This document shows positions 55,931 through 63,291 of a stretch of DNA of 64,000 nt, one piece after another. The notes under the pieces were generated by a model, which was not told the DNA's origin, did not search any database, and saw nothing but the letters and a program-made list of their open reading frames with translations. Positions within the stretch are counted from its first letter, which is position 1. Each line of letters starts with the position of its first letter. The DNA is taken from positions 1-64,000 of the forward strand of contig NZ_MAOC01000004.1 in assembly GCF_001884135.1 (NCBI RefSeq), given 5' to 3'. The stretch comes from Bacillus nitratireducens. Lineage in GTDB: Bacteria > Bacillota > Bacilli > Bacillales > Bacillaceae_G. The translations under genes were made by a program, and so were the position numbers.

Positions 55931-56596
55931 ATGATTCGTGCGGTGCTATTCGATTTGGATGGGACACTATTAGATCGGCATCAATCTTTAGAGCGATTTA
56001 TTCATGACCAATACAATCGCTTTTCCCTTCACTTTACGAACATTGAACAAGCCGAGTATTGCTCTCGTTTTCTTGAACTCGATAATAATGGATATACGTG
56101 GAAAGATAAAGTATATGCTACTCTCCTTTGCGAATACAACATTACTACTTTAACACCAGAGCAACTGCTGTATGACTACATTACAAACTTTCAACATCAC
56201 TGCACTCCTTTCCCAAACATGCATGAATTACTTCAACGACTAACGCAGCAAAATATAAAAATCGGCATTATTACAAACGGCTTTACTGATTTCCAAATGA
56301 ACAACCTTCGAGCACTAAACATACATACGTATACAAACATAATTCTTGTTTCAGAAGCGGAAGGAATTAAGAAACCACACCGAGAAATTTTCGAACGTGC
56401 TTTGCAAAAGCTAAATGTTAAAGCAGAAGAATGTCTTTACGTTGGAGATCACCCAGAAAACGATGTGCTTGGTTCTGAACAAGTAGGGATTCTTGGCGTT
56501 TGGAAGAGAGATTTATTTTGGGGTGACTTTGAACATTCACGTGTGGTAGATAATTTATTAGAGGTTCTTTCGTTTTTAGAGGCGGAGATAACGTGA
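55931..56596 (+). CDS. HAD-superfamily hydrolase
   Basis: A 221-residue HAD phosphatase with motif I FDLDGTLLD (residues 7-15), motif II IITNGFT (about 110), Lys in EGIKKPH (about 143-149) and motif IV GDHPENDVLG (about 173-182). Start ATG 55931 follows GAGGAGG; the TTG at 55916 is rejected. Cap type resembles phosphoglycolate/pyrophosphatase-like members; substrate unknown. Confidence 0.9.
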   Translation: MIRAVLFDLDGTLLDRHQSLERFIHDQYNRFSLHFTNIEQAEYCSRFLELDNNGYTWKDKVYATLLCEYNITTLTPEQLLYDYITNFQHHCTPFPNMHELLQRLTQQNIKIGIITNGFTDFQMNNLRALNIHTYTNIILVSEAEGIKKPHREIFERALQKLNVKAEECLYVGDHPENDVLGSEQVGILGVWKRDLFWGDFEHSRVVDNLLEVLSFLEAEIT

Positions 56597-56616
56597 AGGC
56601 TAATAATCAGTGGGAG

Positions 56617-56707
56617 TTTACGGGCAGCAGGGCTTCCCACCTAACTTTTTGGCTCTAGCCGAATTTTGAGGTGGGAGTTTTACTGCCCGCAAATAGTGGG
56701 ATAAAAA
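56617..56707 (+). repeat. Dispersed hairpin repeat, family A, copy 2
   Basis: Same strand and layout as 23305-23391: tttacgggcag, cttcccacct, gccgaattttgaggtgggag, actgcccgc, gtgggataaaa. The arms form a long imperfect hairpin after the HAD gene. Confidence 0.75.
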
Positions 56708-56720
56708 CAAGGCAATAGTA

Positions 56721-56798
56721 AATGAAATTTTATGAGCGATTTTTCGAATTTATCGGCGATTCGACAAGGCGTGTCGACTTACCGACAAAAGCTGACAA
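56721..56798. repeat. Dispersed repeat, family B, copy 2
   Basis: aatgaaattttatgagcgat at the left and gacttaccgacaaaagctga at the right match 15923-16001. It lies 14 bases after the family A copy. Confidence 0.65.
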
Positions 56799-56804
56799 AC
56801 AAAA

Positions 56805-56832
56805 AAGAGGCCATTTTTCAAGACGCCTCCTC
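56805..56832 (-). terminator. Terminator of the DUF3267 gene
   Basis: Minus strand gaggc / gcctc stem with a 12-base loop and six T; weak but well placed. Confidence 0.5.
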
Positions 56833-56840
56833 TTCCTTTA

Positions 56841-57377
56841 TTATTCATATACTGTAAACTGCGGTTTACTCGGATGATCTTTAACAAGTGCATCGTCTGG
56901 AAATTTTGAGACCTTTTGATATAGGGCAATGTCACCAATACAACCTGCTGTTAGTAGAATCCCTAAAAATGAGAGTGCTTGAAAATTCATAGCTAATCCC
57001 AATACAATTGGTAAAATTCCAGTTGGTAAAAACGGAAGCATTAACACTTTCTTCATTTGCTTTACTGTAATCACCTGTTTAGAATGAGCATATGCAACAC
57101 CTAATTTCCAATTGACGCCCCATTTTAGTTCACTCCACGGAACACCTCCGATATAGCGAAACCCTATTAAATGTATCGCTTCATGAATACAAACGAGAAC
57201 AATCATTGCGCTAATAAAAAGAAACACAGTTGGTAACGTAATTTCAACTTGAATCCCGCCTGAAAGAAGTGCATGCAAAAAACTAATTCCAAATGCCAAA
57301 ACAAATATTATAAGAAATGCATATAAATTTAATTTAACCATCGAAACAGCAACAGTCGTTTCTTTTCCTTTATCCAT
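56841..57377 (-). CDS. DUF3267 membrane metalloprotease-like protein
   Basis: A 178-residue membrane protein with four to five helices. The stretch CIHEAIHLIGF (about 61-71) holds an HExxH-type site (HEAIH) inside a membrane region, as in the DUF3267 family, often thought to be site-2-protease-like. ATG 57377 behind AGGAGGGG. The promoter carries two palindromes (57394-57411 and 57437-57454), so it is tightly regulated by an unknown factor. Function unproven. Confidence 0.83.
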   Translation of the reverse strand: MDKGKETTVAVSMVKLNLYAFLIIFVLAFGISFLHALLSGGIQVEITLPTVFLFISAMIVLVCIHEAIHLIGFRYIGGVPWSELKWGVNWKLGVAYAHSKQVITVKQMKKVLMLPFLPTGILPIVLGLAMNFQALSFLGILLTAGCIGDIALYQKVSKFPDDALVKDHPSKPQFTVYE

Positions 57378-57393
57378 CTTTCCCCTCCTAAAA

Positions 57394-57454
57394 TGTAAAT
57401 ATATATTTACAAAATTGTATAATACACCCAAAAATATGTAAAGATATATTTACA
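57394..57454 (-). promoter_or_regulatory. Promoter with two palindromic operators before the DUF3267 gene
   Basis: Operators TGTAAATATATATTTACA (57394-57411) and TGTAAAGATATATTTACA (57437-57454), 43 bp centre to centre. The promoter on the minus strand is TTTACA (57442-57437), 17-base spacer, TACAAT (57419-57414), so one operator covers the -35 and the other sits at the start of the transcript. Confidence 0.7.
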
Positions 57455-57472
57455 TTTATTCTTAAACACAAA

Positions 57473-57517
57473 AAAAGAAATCGGCCATTTTACTTCGTAA
57501 AACAGCCGATTTCTTCT
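57473..57517 (-). terminator. Terminator of ytkD
   Basis: Minus strand agaaatcggc / gccgatttct with T7; the stem covers the last codons of ytkD. Confidence 0.82.
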
Positions 57518-57969
57518 ATATGTTTCATCGTACGCGCTAATACATCATCGCGCATAATAAAGCTAAATTTTCTATCCGTTTTAATGTTATCAGGAATGTC
57601 TGTTAATAAAACAGATCCTTTCGTTTCTTCGTAATGCGTATGTGCTTCTACCGCACTAATTGTTGCAAAATAAATGTTTTTAATGATTATTTTGTCTTTT
57701 CCGGATACTTTATATTGTCCTAAGTAAGTTAAATCAGAAACTATGCCGCCGGTTTCCTCATGAACTTCTCGAACTGCCGCTTCTTCCGGTGTTTCCCCGA
57801 GTTCTACTTTACCACCTGGAAATTCAAGACCGCGGCGTAAATGATGTGTTAATAACCATTGATCCCCGTACCGGCATACAACCCAAACATGCTTTGGCTC
57901 AGGAGAAAATGGGTAACGTTCAAACGATAATTGTACAGTGTTGTGGTAATAATCTTTAAATTTGTACAT
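57490..57969 (-). CDS. ytkD: Nudix hydrolase YtkD (8-oxo-dGTPase type)
   Basis: A 159-residue Nudix protein. The Nudix box GGKVELGETPEEAAVREVHEETGG is read in parts: GGKVELGE (from about residue 51), AAVREVHEE (about 63-71). In B. subtilis YtkD removes 8-oxo-dGTP and can also act as an RNA pyrophosphohydrolase. ATG 57969 with AGGGGAG eight bases upstream. The position between ytlACD and luxS/ytiB agrees with B. subtilis order. Confidence 0.9.
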   Translation of the reverse strand: MYKFKDYYHNTVQLSFERYPFSPEPKHVWVVCRYGDQWLLTHHLRRGLEFPGGKVELGETPEEAAVREVHEETGGIVSDLTYLGQYKVSGKDKIIIKNIYFATISAVEAHTHYEETKGSVLLTDIPDNIKTDRKFSFIMRDDVLARTMKHIEEIGCFTK

Positions 57970-58053
57970 GCCATTACTCCCCTATTGATGGTTACAAGCT
58001 TTCCCTACCACAAATTGTAGCATATTCTCGCTTTTCTGCATAATATTATCCAA

Positions 58054-58371
58054 TTATAATCCATTGATTATTCCCATTTGCGCGACTAATTCTTTCGTTT
58101 CATGATTTCCTAAATCATAAATCATTTTATATGCTTCTTGTAGTTGTTCATCATATCGATCATTATTTGAATCATGATGATACTCAACGAATGGAACGTG
58201 GGAGCGTACAAACGAACCTAGATCTTCTTCATATGCTTGATCAAAATACTCTCTTAACTTTGTAATTTCCTCGTCACTTGCATAAATTTCAAAGTTATAC
58301 GTGTCCGCCGTCTTCACTTGTGAAATTTGACCATTTCCAACTGATATATAATATGTTTTTTTATTCTCCAT
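58054..58371 (-). CDS. Hypothetical protein
   Basis: A 105-residue soluble protein (MENKKTYYISVGNGQISQVK...) rich in acidic and aromatic residues. Start ATG 58371 follows AGAAGGG; the extension to 58416 lacks a site. No known domain recognised. It diverges from ytzI. Confidence 0.65.
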   Translation of the reverse strand: MENKKTYYISVGNGQISQVKTADTYNFEIYASDEEITKLREYFDQAYEEDLGSFVRSHVPFVEYHHDSNNDRYDEQLQEAYKMIYDLGNHETKELVAQMGIINGL

Positions 58372-58454
58372 GTAACACCCTTCTTTCATCCTTTTATTTT
58401 CTATTGTTTTCATCAATTACAAAATTATGTAAAATAAAGAAAAGGAGGGATTTT

Positions 58455-58604
58455 ATGCTCAAAATATTAGTTATCGGCATTATAATCGTACTGATCGTAT
58501 TAGTACTCTCCGTCATGACGATTAATAAAGGCTATGCATATAAACATTCTGTTGATAATCCCGAAGATAACCCTTACTCGAAAAATAATAAGGAGGACTC
58601 ATAG
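58455..58604 (+). CDS. ytzI: YtzI-like small membrane protein
   Basis: A 49-residue single-helix protein, MLKILVIGIIIVLIVLVLSV followed by a charged tail YAYKHSVDNPEDNPYSKNN. Length and position (between ytkD and luxS-ytjA) match B. subtilis ytzI. RBS AAAGGAGGG. It is directly followed by the six-gene array, whose first RBS lies in its end. Confidence 0.75.
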   Translation: MLKILVIGIIIVLIVLVLSVMTINKGYAYKHSVDNPEDNPYSKNNKEDS

Positions 58605-58605
58605 T

Positions 58606-58836
58606 ATGCTTCGTATACTTCGCATCGTAATCGCACTCACTGTGATAATTATGTCGGCAATTGGGCTCTATACAGGTCAAAATAGCTTTTTACCACTTTC
58701 ACAATTTCTATTAGGAGCTTTAATGTTTCTCATCGCAATTGAACAAATAAAGAAAAAGGATTCAGGAACCGGATTTATTTGTATTGCTGCTGGGGCTTTC
58801 TCTTGGATTGTCCTCATCATTACCTATATCAAATAG
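58606..58836 (+). CDS. DUF3953-like small membrane protein, array member 1
   Basis: A 76-residue protein with three hydrophobic segments (about 5-20, 28-44, 55-74) and the shared layout MLRILRI...SFLPLSQFLLGALMFLIAIEQIKKK. The common plan in all six genes is a basic start, helix, short FLP-type turn, helix with G-I-E-x-I-K, then helix. Function unknown. ATG 58606 behind AAGGAGGA. The family name is from memory of this pattern and should be checked by profile search. Confidence 0.78.
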   Translation: MLRILRIVIALTVIIMSAIGLYTGQNSFLPLSQFLLGALMFLIAIEQIKKKDSGTGFICIAAGAFSWIVLIITYIK

Positions 58837-58850
58837 AAGGAGGGGCCTTT

Positions 58851-59081
58851 ATGTTAAAAGGAGTTCGAATTACTTTTTCACTTATCGCTTTATCTATCGC
58901 AATCTATAGTTTTATTAGTGGTAACAGAGACATTATGCCTTACATGTTCATTTTCTTAGGGGCTATGGCTTTCACTATAGGTGTAGAAGAAATAAAAAAA
59001 CATAGACAATCTAGCAACATACTTGCTTTCATGGCTGGAGCTGGTGCTTTATTAATTGGATTCTCAGAACTATTTCGTTAA
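58851..59081 (+). CDS. DUF3953-like small membrane protein, array member 2
   Basis: A 76-residue paralogue of member 1: MLKGVRITFSLIALSIAIYS, IMPYMFIFLGAMAFTIGVEE (about 35-54), IKKHRQSSNILAF. Same three-helix plan. ATG 58851 after AAGGAGGGG. Co-transcribed with its neighbours by spacing of 14 bases. Confidence 0.8.
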   Translation: MLKGVRITFSLIALSIAIYSFISGNRDIMPYMFIFLGAMAFTIGVEEIKKHRQSSNILAFMAGAGALLIGFSELFR

Positions 59082-59106
59082 ATAGTCTATTGAAAGGAGG
59101 TATACA

Positions 59107-59346
59107 ACGCTAACTAGATTACGGATTTTTCTCATGCTTTTCATGCTCCTCATACTCTCCCTTTGCACTTATTCTCTTATTACCGATAATTTCACAATTC
59201 TCCCATACATACAATTTACTTTCAGTTGTTTCTTTATTCTTATGGGAATTAATGAACTGAAATCCGGACGGAAATCAATGAGTATCCCGTATTTTTTCGT
59301 TTCTAGTCTTATGTTCTTCGTTTTAATATCGATCTACTTTCGCTAA
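59107..59346 (+). CDS. DUF3953-like small membrane protein, array member 3 (start codon ACG)
   Basis: A 79-residue frame whose first codon aligned to the others is ACG at 59107, giving TLTRLRIFLMLFMLLILS; GGAGG lies six bases upstream. The first ATG in frame is 59134 and would lose the N-terminal basic part, leaving 70 residues. The rest fits the family: ILPYIQFTFSCFFILMGINE and LKSGRKSMS. It is either weakly translated from ACG or partly inactivated. Confidence 0.6.
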   Translation, partial: TLTRLRIFLMLFMLLILSLCTYSLITDNFTILPYIQFTFSCFFILMGINELKSGRKSMSIPYFFVSSLMFFVLISIYFR

Positions 59347-59457
59347 AGGTAACATGTACTTTTAATCACCTATTGACGATTATTTTCACCAATTTTTCTT
59401 TTTCGGACAGGTAATACATTCGAGGACAATAAAAAAACGAAAAAGGTGGAGAATAGT

Positions 59458-59691
59458 ATGCTAAAAACCTTTCGCATTATATCCGCTCTTATCGTCATCG
59501 CTCTCGCTCTATCCGGAATGTTTACAAACGCGCTTATTACAATGCCTTATATGCTCATCGCCTTATCTATTATGGCTTTCATCATGAGCGCAGAAGAAAA
59601 ACAGAAACAAAAGAAAGTACATAGTACACTCTCCTTCTTTTCCGGCATATTCACTTTAATCGTTGCTGTTATTATTATTTTCTCTCGATAA
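59458..59691 (+). CDS. DUF3953-like small membrane protein, array member 4
   Basis: A 77-residue paralogue: MLKTFRIISALIVIALALSG, ITMPYMLIALSIMAFIMSAE, EKQKQKKVHSTLSF. ATG 59458 after AGGTGGAG. It follows a 111-base gap in which I see no terminator, so it may have its own promoter. Confidence 0.8.
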   Translation: MLKTFRIISALIVIALALSGMFTNALITMPYMLIALSIMAFIMSAEEKQKQKKVHSTLSFFSGIFTLIVAVIIIFSR

Positions 59692-59719
59692 CTATCTCTT
59701 TCTACTAAGGAGGGCTAAA

Positions 59720-59959
59720 ATGCACATTAGACAAATACAACTCATCATCGTTTTTATTACTTTACTTCTATGTTTATACAGCGCATTTACAATGAACTTT
59801 CAAATCTTTTCACCTATCATTTCGTTCCTCTTTAGTTTATATGGCATTTTAGTAGGAGTTGAGACGATTCAAAAACAGCAAAAACAAATTGGAACTATTA
59901 GCATCGGTTTAAGTCTTTTTACGATTGTTTTTGTTAGTCCATTTATGCTGTTCTTCTAA
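59720..59959 (+). CDS. DUF3953-like small membrane protein, array member 5
   Basis: A 79-residue paralogue: MHIRQIQLIIVFITLLLCLY, IFSPIISFLFSLYGILVGVE, TIQKQQKQIGTISI. The most divergent member in the first helix. ATG 59720 after AAGGAGGG. Confidence 0.78.
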   Translation: MHIRQIQLIIVFITLLLCLYSAFTMNFQIFSPIISFLFSLYGILVGVETIQKQQKQIGTISIGLSLFTIVFVSPFMLFF

Positions 59960-59970
59960 AGGAGGATTAT

Positions 59971-60201
59971 ATGTTAAAAAACATTCGAATTATACTAGCA
60001 ACGATTGCCCTCATTCTCGCCCTACTTAACCTCTTTGCAAACTTCTCTATGCTTTTACCATTCGTATTTATCCTTTTAAGTATTATGTTTATCCTTTTTG
60101 GAATTGATGAAGTAAAACAACAGCAAAAAGCTAAAGCATTTGTTTATTTTCTCAGTTCTGCCTTTATTTTATATGTTGGGGTGTCTAGTATACTTCCATA
60201 A
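59971..60201 (+). CDS. DUF3953-like small membrane protein, array member 6
   Basis: A 76-residue paralogue: MLKNIRIILATIALILALLN, LLPFVFILLSIMFILFGIDE, VKQQQKAKAFVYFL. ATG 59971 behind AAAGGAGGA. A terminator follows at 60232, ending the array. Confidence 0.8.
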   Translation: MLKNIRIILATIALILALLNLFANFSMLLPFVFILLSIMFILFGIDEVKQQQKAKAFVYFLSSAFILYVGVSSILP

Positions 60202-60231
60202 AAAGAAGAGCAAGTTTTCTCTTAGTAAAAT

Positions 60232-60267
60232 AAAAAAACTGCCCTTTCACAGGCAGTTTTCCTTTTT
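60232..60267. terminator. Terminator of the array
   Basis: Stem aaaactgcc / ggcagtttt, loop ctttcaca; A and T runs, so it may also serve luxS. Confidence 0.82.
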
Positions 60268-60274
60268 ATCCCTC

Positions 60275-60312
60275 TATTTGTAGGCAATAAGACTCTCACC
60301 CACTGATTAAAG
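60275..60312 (-). repeat. Fragment of family A repeat
   Basis: tatttgtaggcaataagactctcaccc matches the reverse-strand arm tatttgtgggcagtaagacc found at 17785 (compare by aligning the shared tatttg..ggca.taagac). Only one arm remains. Confidence 0.4.
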
Positions 60313-60319
60313 TATCATT

Positions 60320-60793
60320 TTATCCAAACACTTTCTCAAGTTCATCTTTATCTTGGCTCAACCAGAAGTTCATTAAGCGTTGTGCTCCTTCTAAATCGTG
60401 AAGCTTCGCTTGGCCACACTGTGTTTCATTTGCAGCTGGAATTTCTGTAATTTGAACCGCATCTTTTAATGTTAGTTCTAATAAATCAATGATTTCACGA
60501 ACTGTCGGTGTCCCGCTTACTACAAGATAATACCCTGTTTGGCAGCCCATCGGTGAAATATCGATAATATCAAAATGCGGATAACGATCAATATATTTAC
60601 GTAAATTAAATGCTAATAAATGCTCTAACGTATGAATAACATCTGGTTTCATTGCTTGTTTATTCGGTTGGCAAAAACGAATATCAAATTTATTTACAAT
60701 ACCGTCACTACCTACATTATGGACTCCGCAATGTCTTACATAAGGCGCTTTTACAATTGTATGATCTAATTCAAAGCTTTCTACTGATGGCAT
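60320..60793 (-). CDS. luxS: S-ribosylhomocysteine lyase (AI-2 synthase)
   Basis: A 157-residue LuxS. Zinc ligands HTLEHLLA (about residues 54-61) and Cys in [13 protein letters not shown] (about 78-90) are present, as is the N-terminal [17 protein letters not shown]. It splits S-ribosylhomocysteine to homocysteine and the AI-2 precursor DPD. ATG 60793 behind GGGAGAG. Length is standard. Confidence 0.97.
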   Translation of the reverse strand: MPSVESFELDHTIVKAPYVRHCGVHNVGSDGIVNKFDIRFCQPNKQAMKPDVIHTLEHLLAFNLRKYIDRYPHFDIIDISPMGCQTGYYLVVSGTPTVREIIDLLELTLKDAVQITEIPAANETQCGQAKLHDLEGAQRLMNFWLSQDKDELEKVFG

Positions 60794-60921
60794 ATAACAT
60801 CTCTCCCGCTTTTAATTTAATTCCGTTATATCCAATATGATATAACGGAAATCGACATTAGTAAAGAATTATGTACGGTCGTGCTATAATACTTTAAGAC
60901 TATGCTGAAAAGGAGACCATT

Positions 60922-61158
60922 ATGAAACAGATTTTTATCGGTATTATACGCTTTTATCAAAAGTTCATTTCTCCAATGACACCACCAACATGCCGCTTTC
61001 ATCCAACTTGTTCTCATTATGGATTAGAAGCGTTTCAAAAACATGGTGCACTCAAAGGATTTTGGCTTACATGTAAGCGTATATTAAAATGCCACCCTTT
61101 CCATCCAGGAGGATTTGATCCTGTCCCAGATAAAAAGGATGACAAAGTAAATTCTTAA
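60922..61158 (+). CDS. ytjA: YidD/YtjA membrane protein insertion efficiency factor
   Basis: A 78-residue YidD-family protein with the signature [20 protein letters not shown] and [14 protein letters not shown], then [13 protein letters not shown]. It helps YidC-dependent insertion. ATG 60922 after AAAAGGAG. It overlaps the carbonic anhydrase gene tail-to-tail by four bases. Confidence 0.93.
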   Translation: MKQIFIGIIRFYQKFISPMTPPTCRFHPTCSHYGLEAFQKHGALKGFWLTCKRILKCHPFHPGGFDPVPDKKDDKVNS

Positions 61159-61718
61159 TTGTCGTAACCATTCACAACTAAATCTAATTTTCCTGTGTCA
61201 GGATCTATAACAAGACCGTGAACAGGTACTTCTTCAGGAAGTAACGGATGGTTGCGAAGTATTGATACGCTATGTTCTACACTTTCTTCTACACTAGAGA
61301 ATCCTTGTAGGAATCTTTCTAAATCGATTCCAGAATAACGAAGTGTATCTAATTTCTCTTCTGTAATACCGCGCTCTTTCATCTTCTCGATTGTACTGCT
61401 CGCTTGAATTTTAGCCATACCGCAATCATGGTGGCCAACTACACAAACTTCATCAGCACCAAGTTCGTATACAGCAACTAAAATACTACGCATAATACTT
61501 CCGAATGGATGTGAAATAACAGCACCTGCTACTTTAATAATTTTCACATCACCGTTACGCATATTCATTGCTTTCGGTAATAGTTCAACAAGACGTGTAT
61601 CCATACAAGAGATAATTACCATTTTTTTATTTGGAAATTTTCCTGTTTCATACTCTTCGTATTTTTTCTCTTCAACGAACTTTTCATTGTATTGTAAAAT
61701 CTCTTCTAATGACTTCAT
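61155..61718 (-). CDS. ytiB: Beta-carbonic anhydrase YtiB
   Basis: A 187-residue beta-class carbonic anhydrase. Zinc ligands: SCMDTRL (Cys about 38, Asp-Arg dyad) and GHHDCGM (His about 97, Cys about 100). It hydrates CO2 to bicarbonate. ATG 61718 preceded by GAGGGT. Matches B. subtilis ytiB in position before ythAB. Confidence 0.94.
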   Translation of the reverse strand: MKSLEEILQYNEKFVEEKKYEEYETGKFPNKKMVIISCMDTRLVELLPKAMNMRNGDVKIIKVAGAVISHPFGSIMRSILVAVYELGADEVCVVGHHDCGMAKIQASSTIEKMKERGITEEKLDTLRYSGIDLERFLQGFSSVEESVEHSVSILRNHPLLPEEVPVHGLVIDPDTGKLDLVVNGYDN

Positions 61719-61941
61719 AGTTAAAAACCCTCTTTTCTCTCATTTACACTACATATATAGTGTACCAAAATATGAAAAACTCAAAAAGGATATTGTTTTA
61801 TTGTAAAAGCAATATATTTTCAGATAACCGCCATAATTCTTTCAAAATATACACACAGCTTTGTAACAAGTCACACATACTTTACTTCTATTCTCACTAT
61901 AAACTAACTGTAGATAATGTAAAAAGGAGTGAATATTTATT

Positions 61942-63291
61942 ATGTCCGACGTTCTGTTACTGAGTCGTTTTCAATTTGCAATTACTATTTTTTATCACTT
62001 TTTATTTGTACCTTTGACAATCGGACTTGTTATTTTAGTGGCATGTATGGAAACTCAATACGCCCGCACATTGAATCCAACATATCGCAAAATGGCAAAT
62101 TTCTGGGGGAAATTATTTACAATTAACTTCGTAATGGGGATTATAACCGGGATTACGATGGAATTCCAGTTTGGCACAAACTGGTCTGAGTACTCCAAAT
62201 ATATGGGAGATATTTTCGGATCACCTCTCGCAATTGAAGCACTCGTTGCCTTCTTCTTAGAATCTACTTTCATGGGAATATGGTTATTCGGTAAAGACAA
62301 AATTTCACCAAAGTTCCGTGCCTTCTGTATGTGGATGGTTGCACTTGGAACAAACATTTCTGCTCTTTGGATTATTACAGCAAACGGATTTATGCAAAAT
62401 CCTGTTGGCTACGTCGTACGTAACGGCCGCGCTGAATTAAATGATTTCTGGGCACTCGTTACAAACCCATACGCTTGGAATATGTTCTTCCATACTGTAA
62501 TTGGTTGTTATATTGTCGGTGCTTTCTTCGTTATGGCAATTAGTGCATATCATTTACTACGTAAAAATGAAGTGGAATTCTTCAAAAAGTCATTTAAGTT
62601 TGGTTTAATGTTAGGCTTATTCGCCGCAACTGTTACGCCTTTTATGGGACATCAATCCGGTGTATCAGCAGCTAAGTATCAACCAGCAAAAGGAGCTGCT
62701 ATGGAAGCAGTTTGGGAAACTGGAAAAGGACAAGGTTTCTCAATCATTCAAATTCCTGATGTAAAAAATGAAAAGAACTTTGAACTACTTACAATTCCAA
62801 AACTCGGAAGTTTCTTCTATACAAACTCATTTGATGGAGAAATTGTTGGTTTAAAAGATATTCCGAAAGAAGATCGTCCAAACGTTAACCTTGTGTACTA
62901 TAGCTTCCGCTTAATGGTTGCACTTGGCATGTTCTTTATGGCATTAACTTGGTACGGTTTCTATTTAAACCGTAAAGGAAAACTAGAAAACTCAAAACGT
63001 TATTTAAAAATTACAATGTGGTCTGTCTTACTTCCGTACATTGCAATTAACGCTGGTTGGATTGTCGCTGAAGTAGGTCGTCAACCGTGGACAGTTTATA
63101 AACTAATGCGTACAGCAGAATCTGTATCACCTATATCAGTTCCACAAATTTGGTTCTCATTAATTAGTTTAATATTGTTCTACACTCTACTCTTAATTGC
63201 AGACGTATATTTAATGCTAAAGTTCGCAAAAAAAGGACCAGCTGCATTAGAAGAGCCTGCTACTGAAGGAGGTGCGGCTCATGTCTCATGA
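61942..63291 (+). CDS. ythA: Cytochrome bd-type ubiquinol/menaquinol oxidase subunit I (YthA/CydA)
   Basis: A 449-residue CydA-family protein with about nine helices. Haem-ligand region begins with LSRFQFAITIFYHFLFVPLT (His about 18) and has GMEFQFGTNWSEYSKYMGDIFG-type Q-loop anchors (read in parts: EFQFGTNWSEY, DIFGSPLAIEALVAFFLEST). The Q-loop is short, as in bacterial YthA-type oxidases. It reduces O2 with quinol; in B. subtilis ythAB encodes a bb'/bd-like oxidase. RBS AAAAGGAG. Overlaps ythB by 11 bases. Confidence 0.94.
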   Translation: MSDVLLLSRFQFAITIFYHFLFVPLTIGLVILVACMETQYARTLNPTYRKMANFWGKLFTINFVMGIITGITMEFQFGTNWSEYSKYMGDIFGSPLAIEALVAFFLESTFMGIWLFGKDKISPKFRAFCMWMVALGTNISALWIITANGFMQNPVGYVVRNGRAELNDFWALVTNPYAWNMFFHTVIGCYIVGAFFVMAISAYHLLRKNEVEFFKKSFKFGLMLGLFAATVTPFMGHQSGVSAAKYQPAKGAAMEAVWETGKGQGFSIIQIPDVKNEKNFELLTIPKLGSFFYTNSFDGEIVGLKDIPKEDRPNVNLVYYSFRLMVALGMFFMALTWYGFYLNRKGKLENSKRYLKITMWSVLLPYIAINAGWIVAEVGRQPWTVYKLMRTAESVSPISVPQIWFSLISLILFYTLLLIADVYLMLKFAKKGPAALEEPATEGGAAHVS

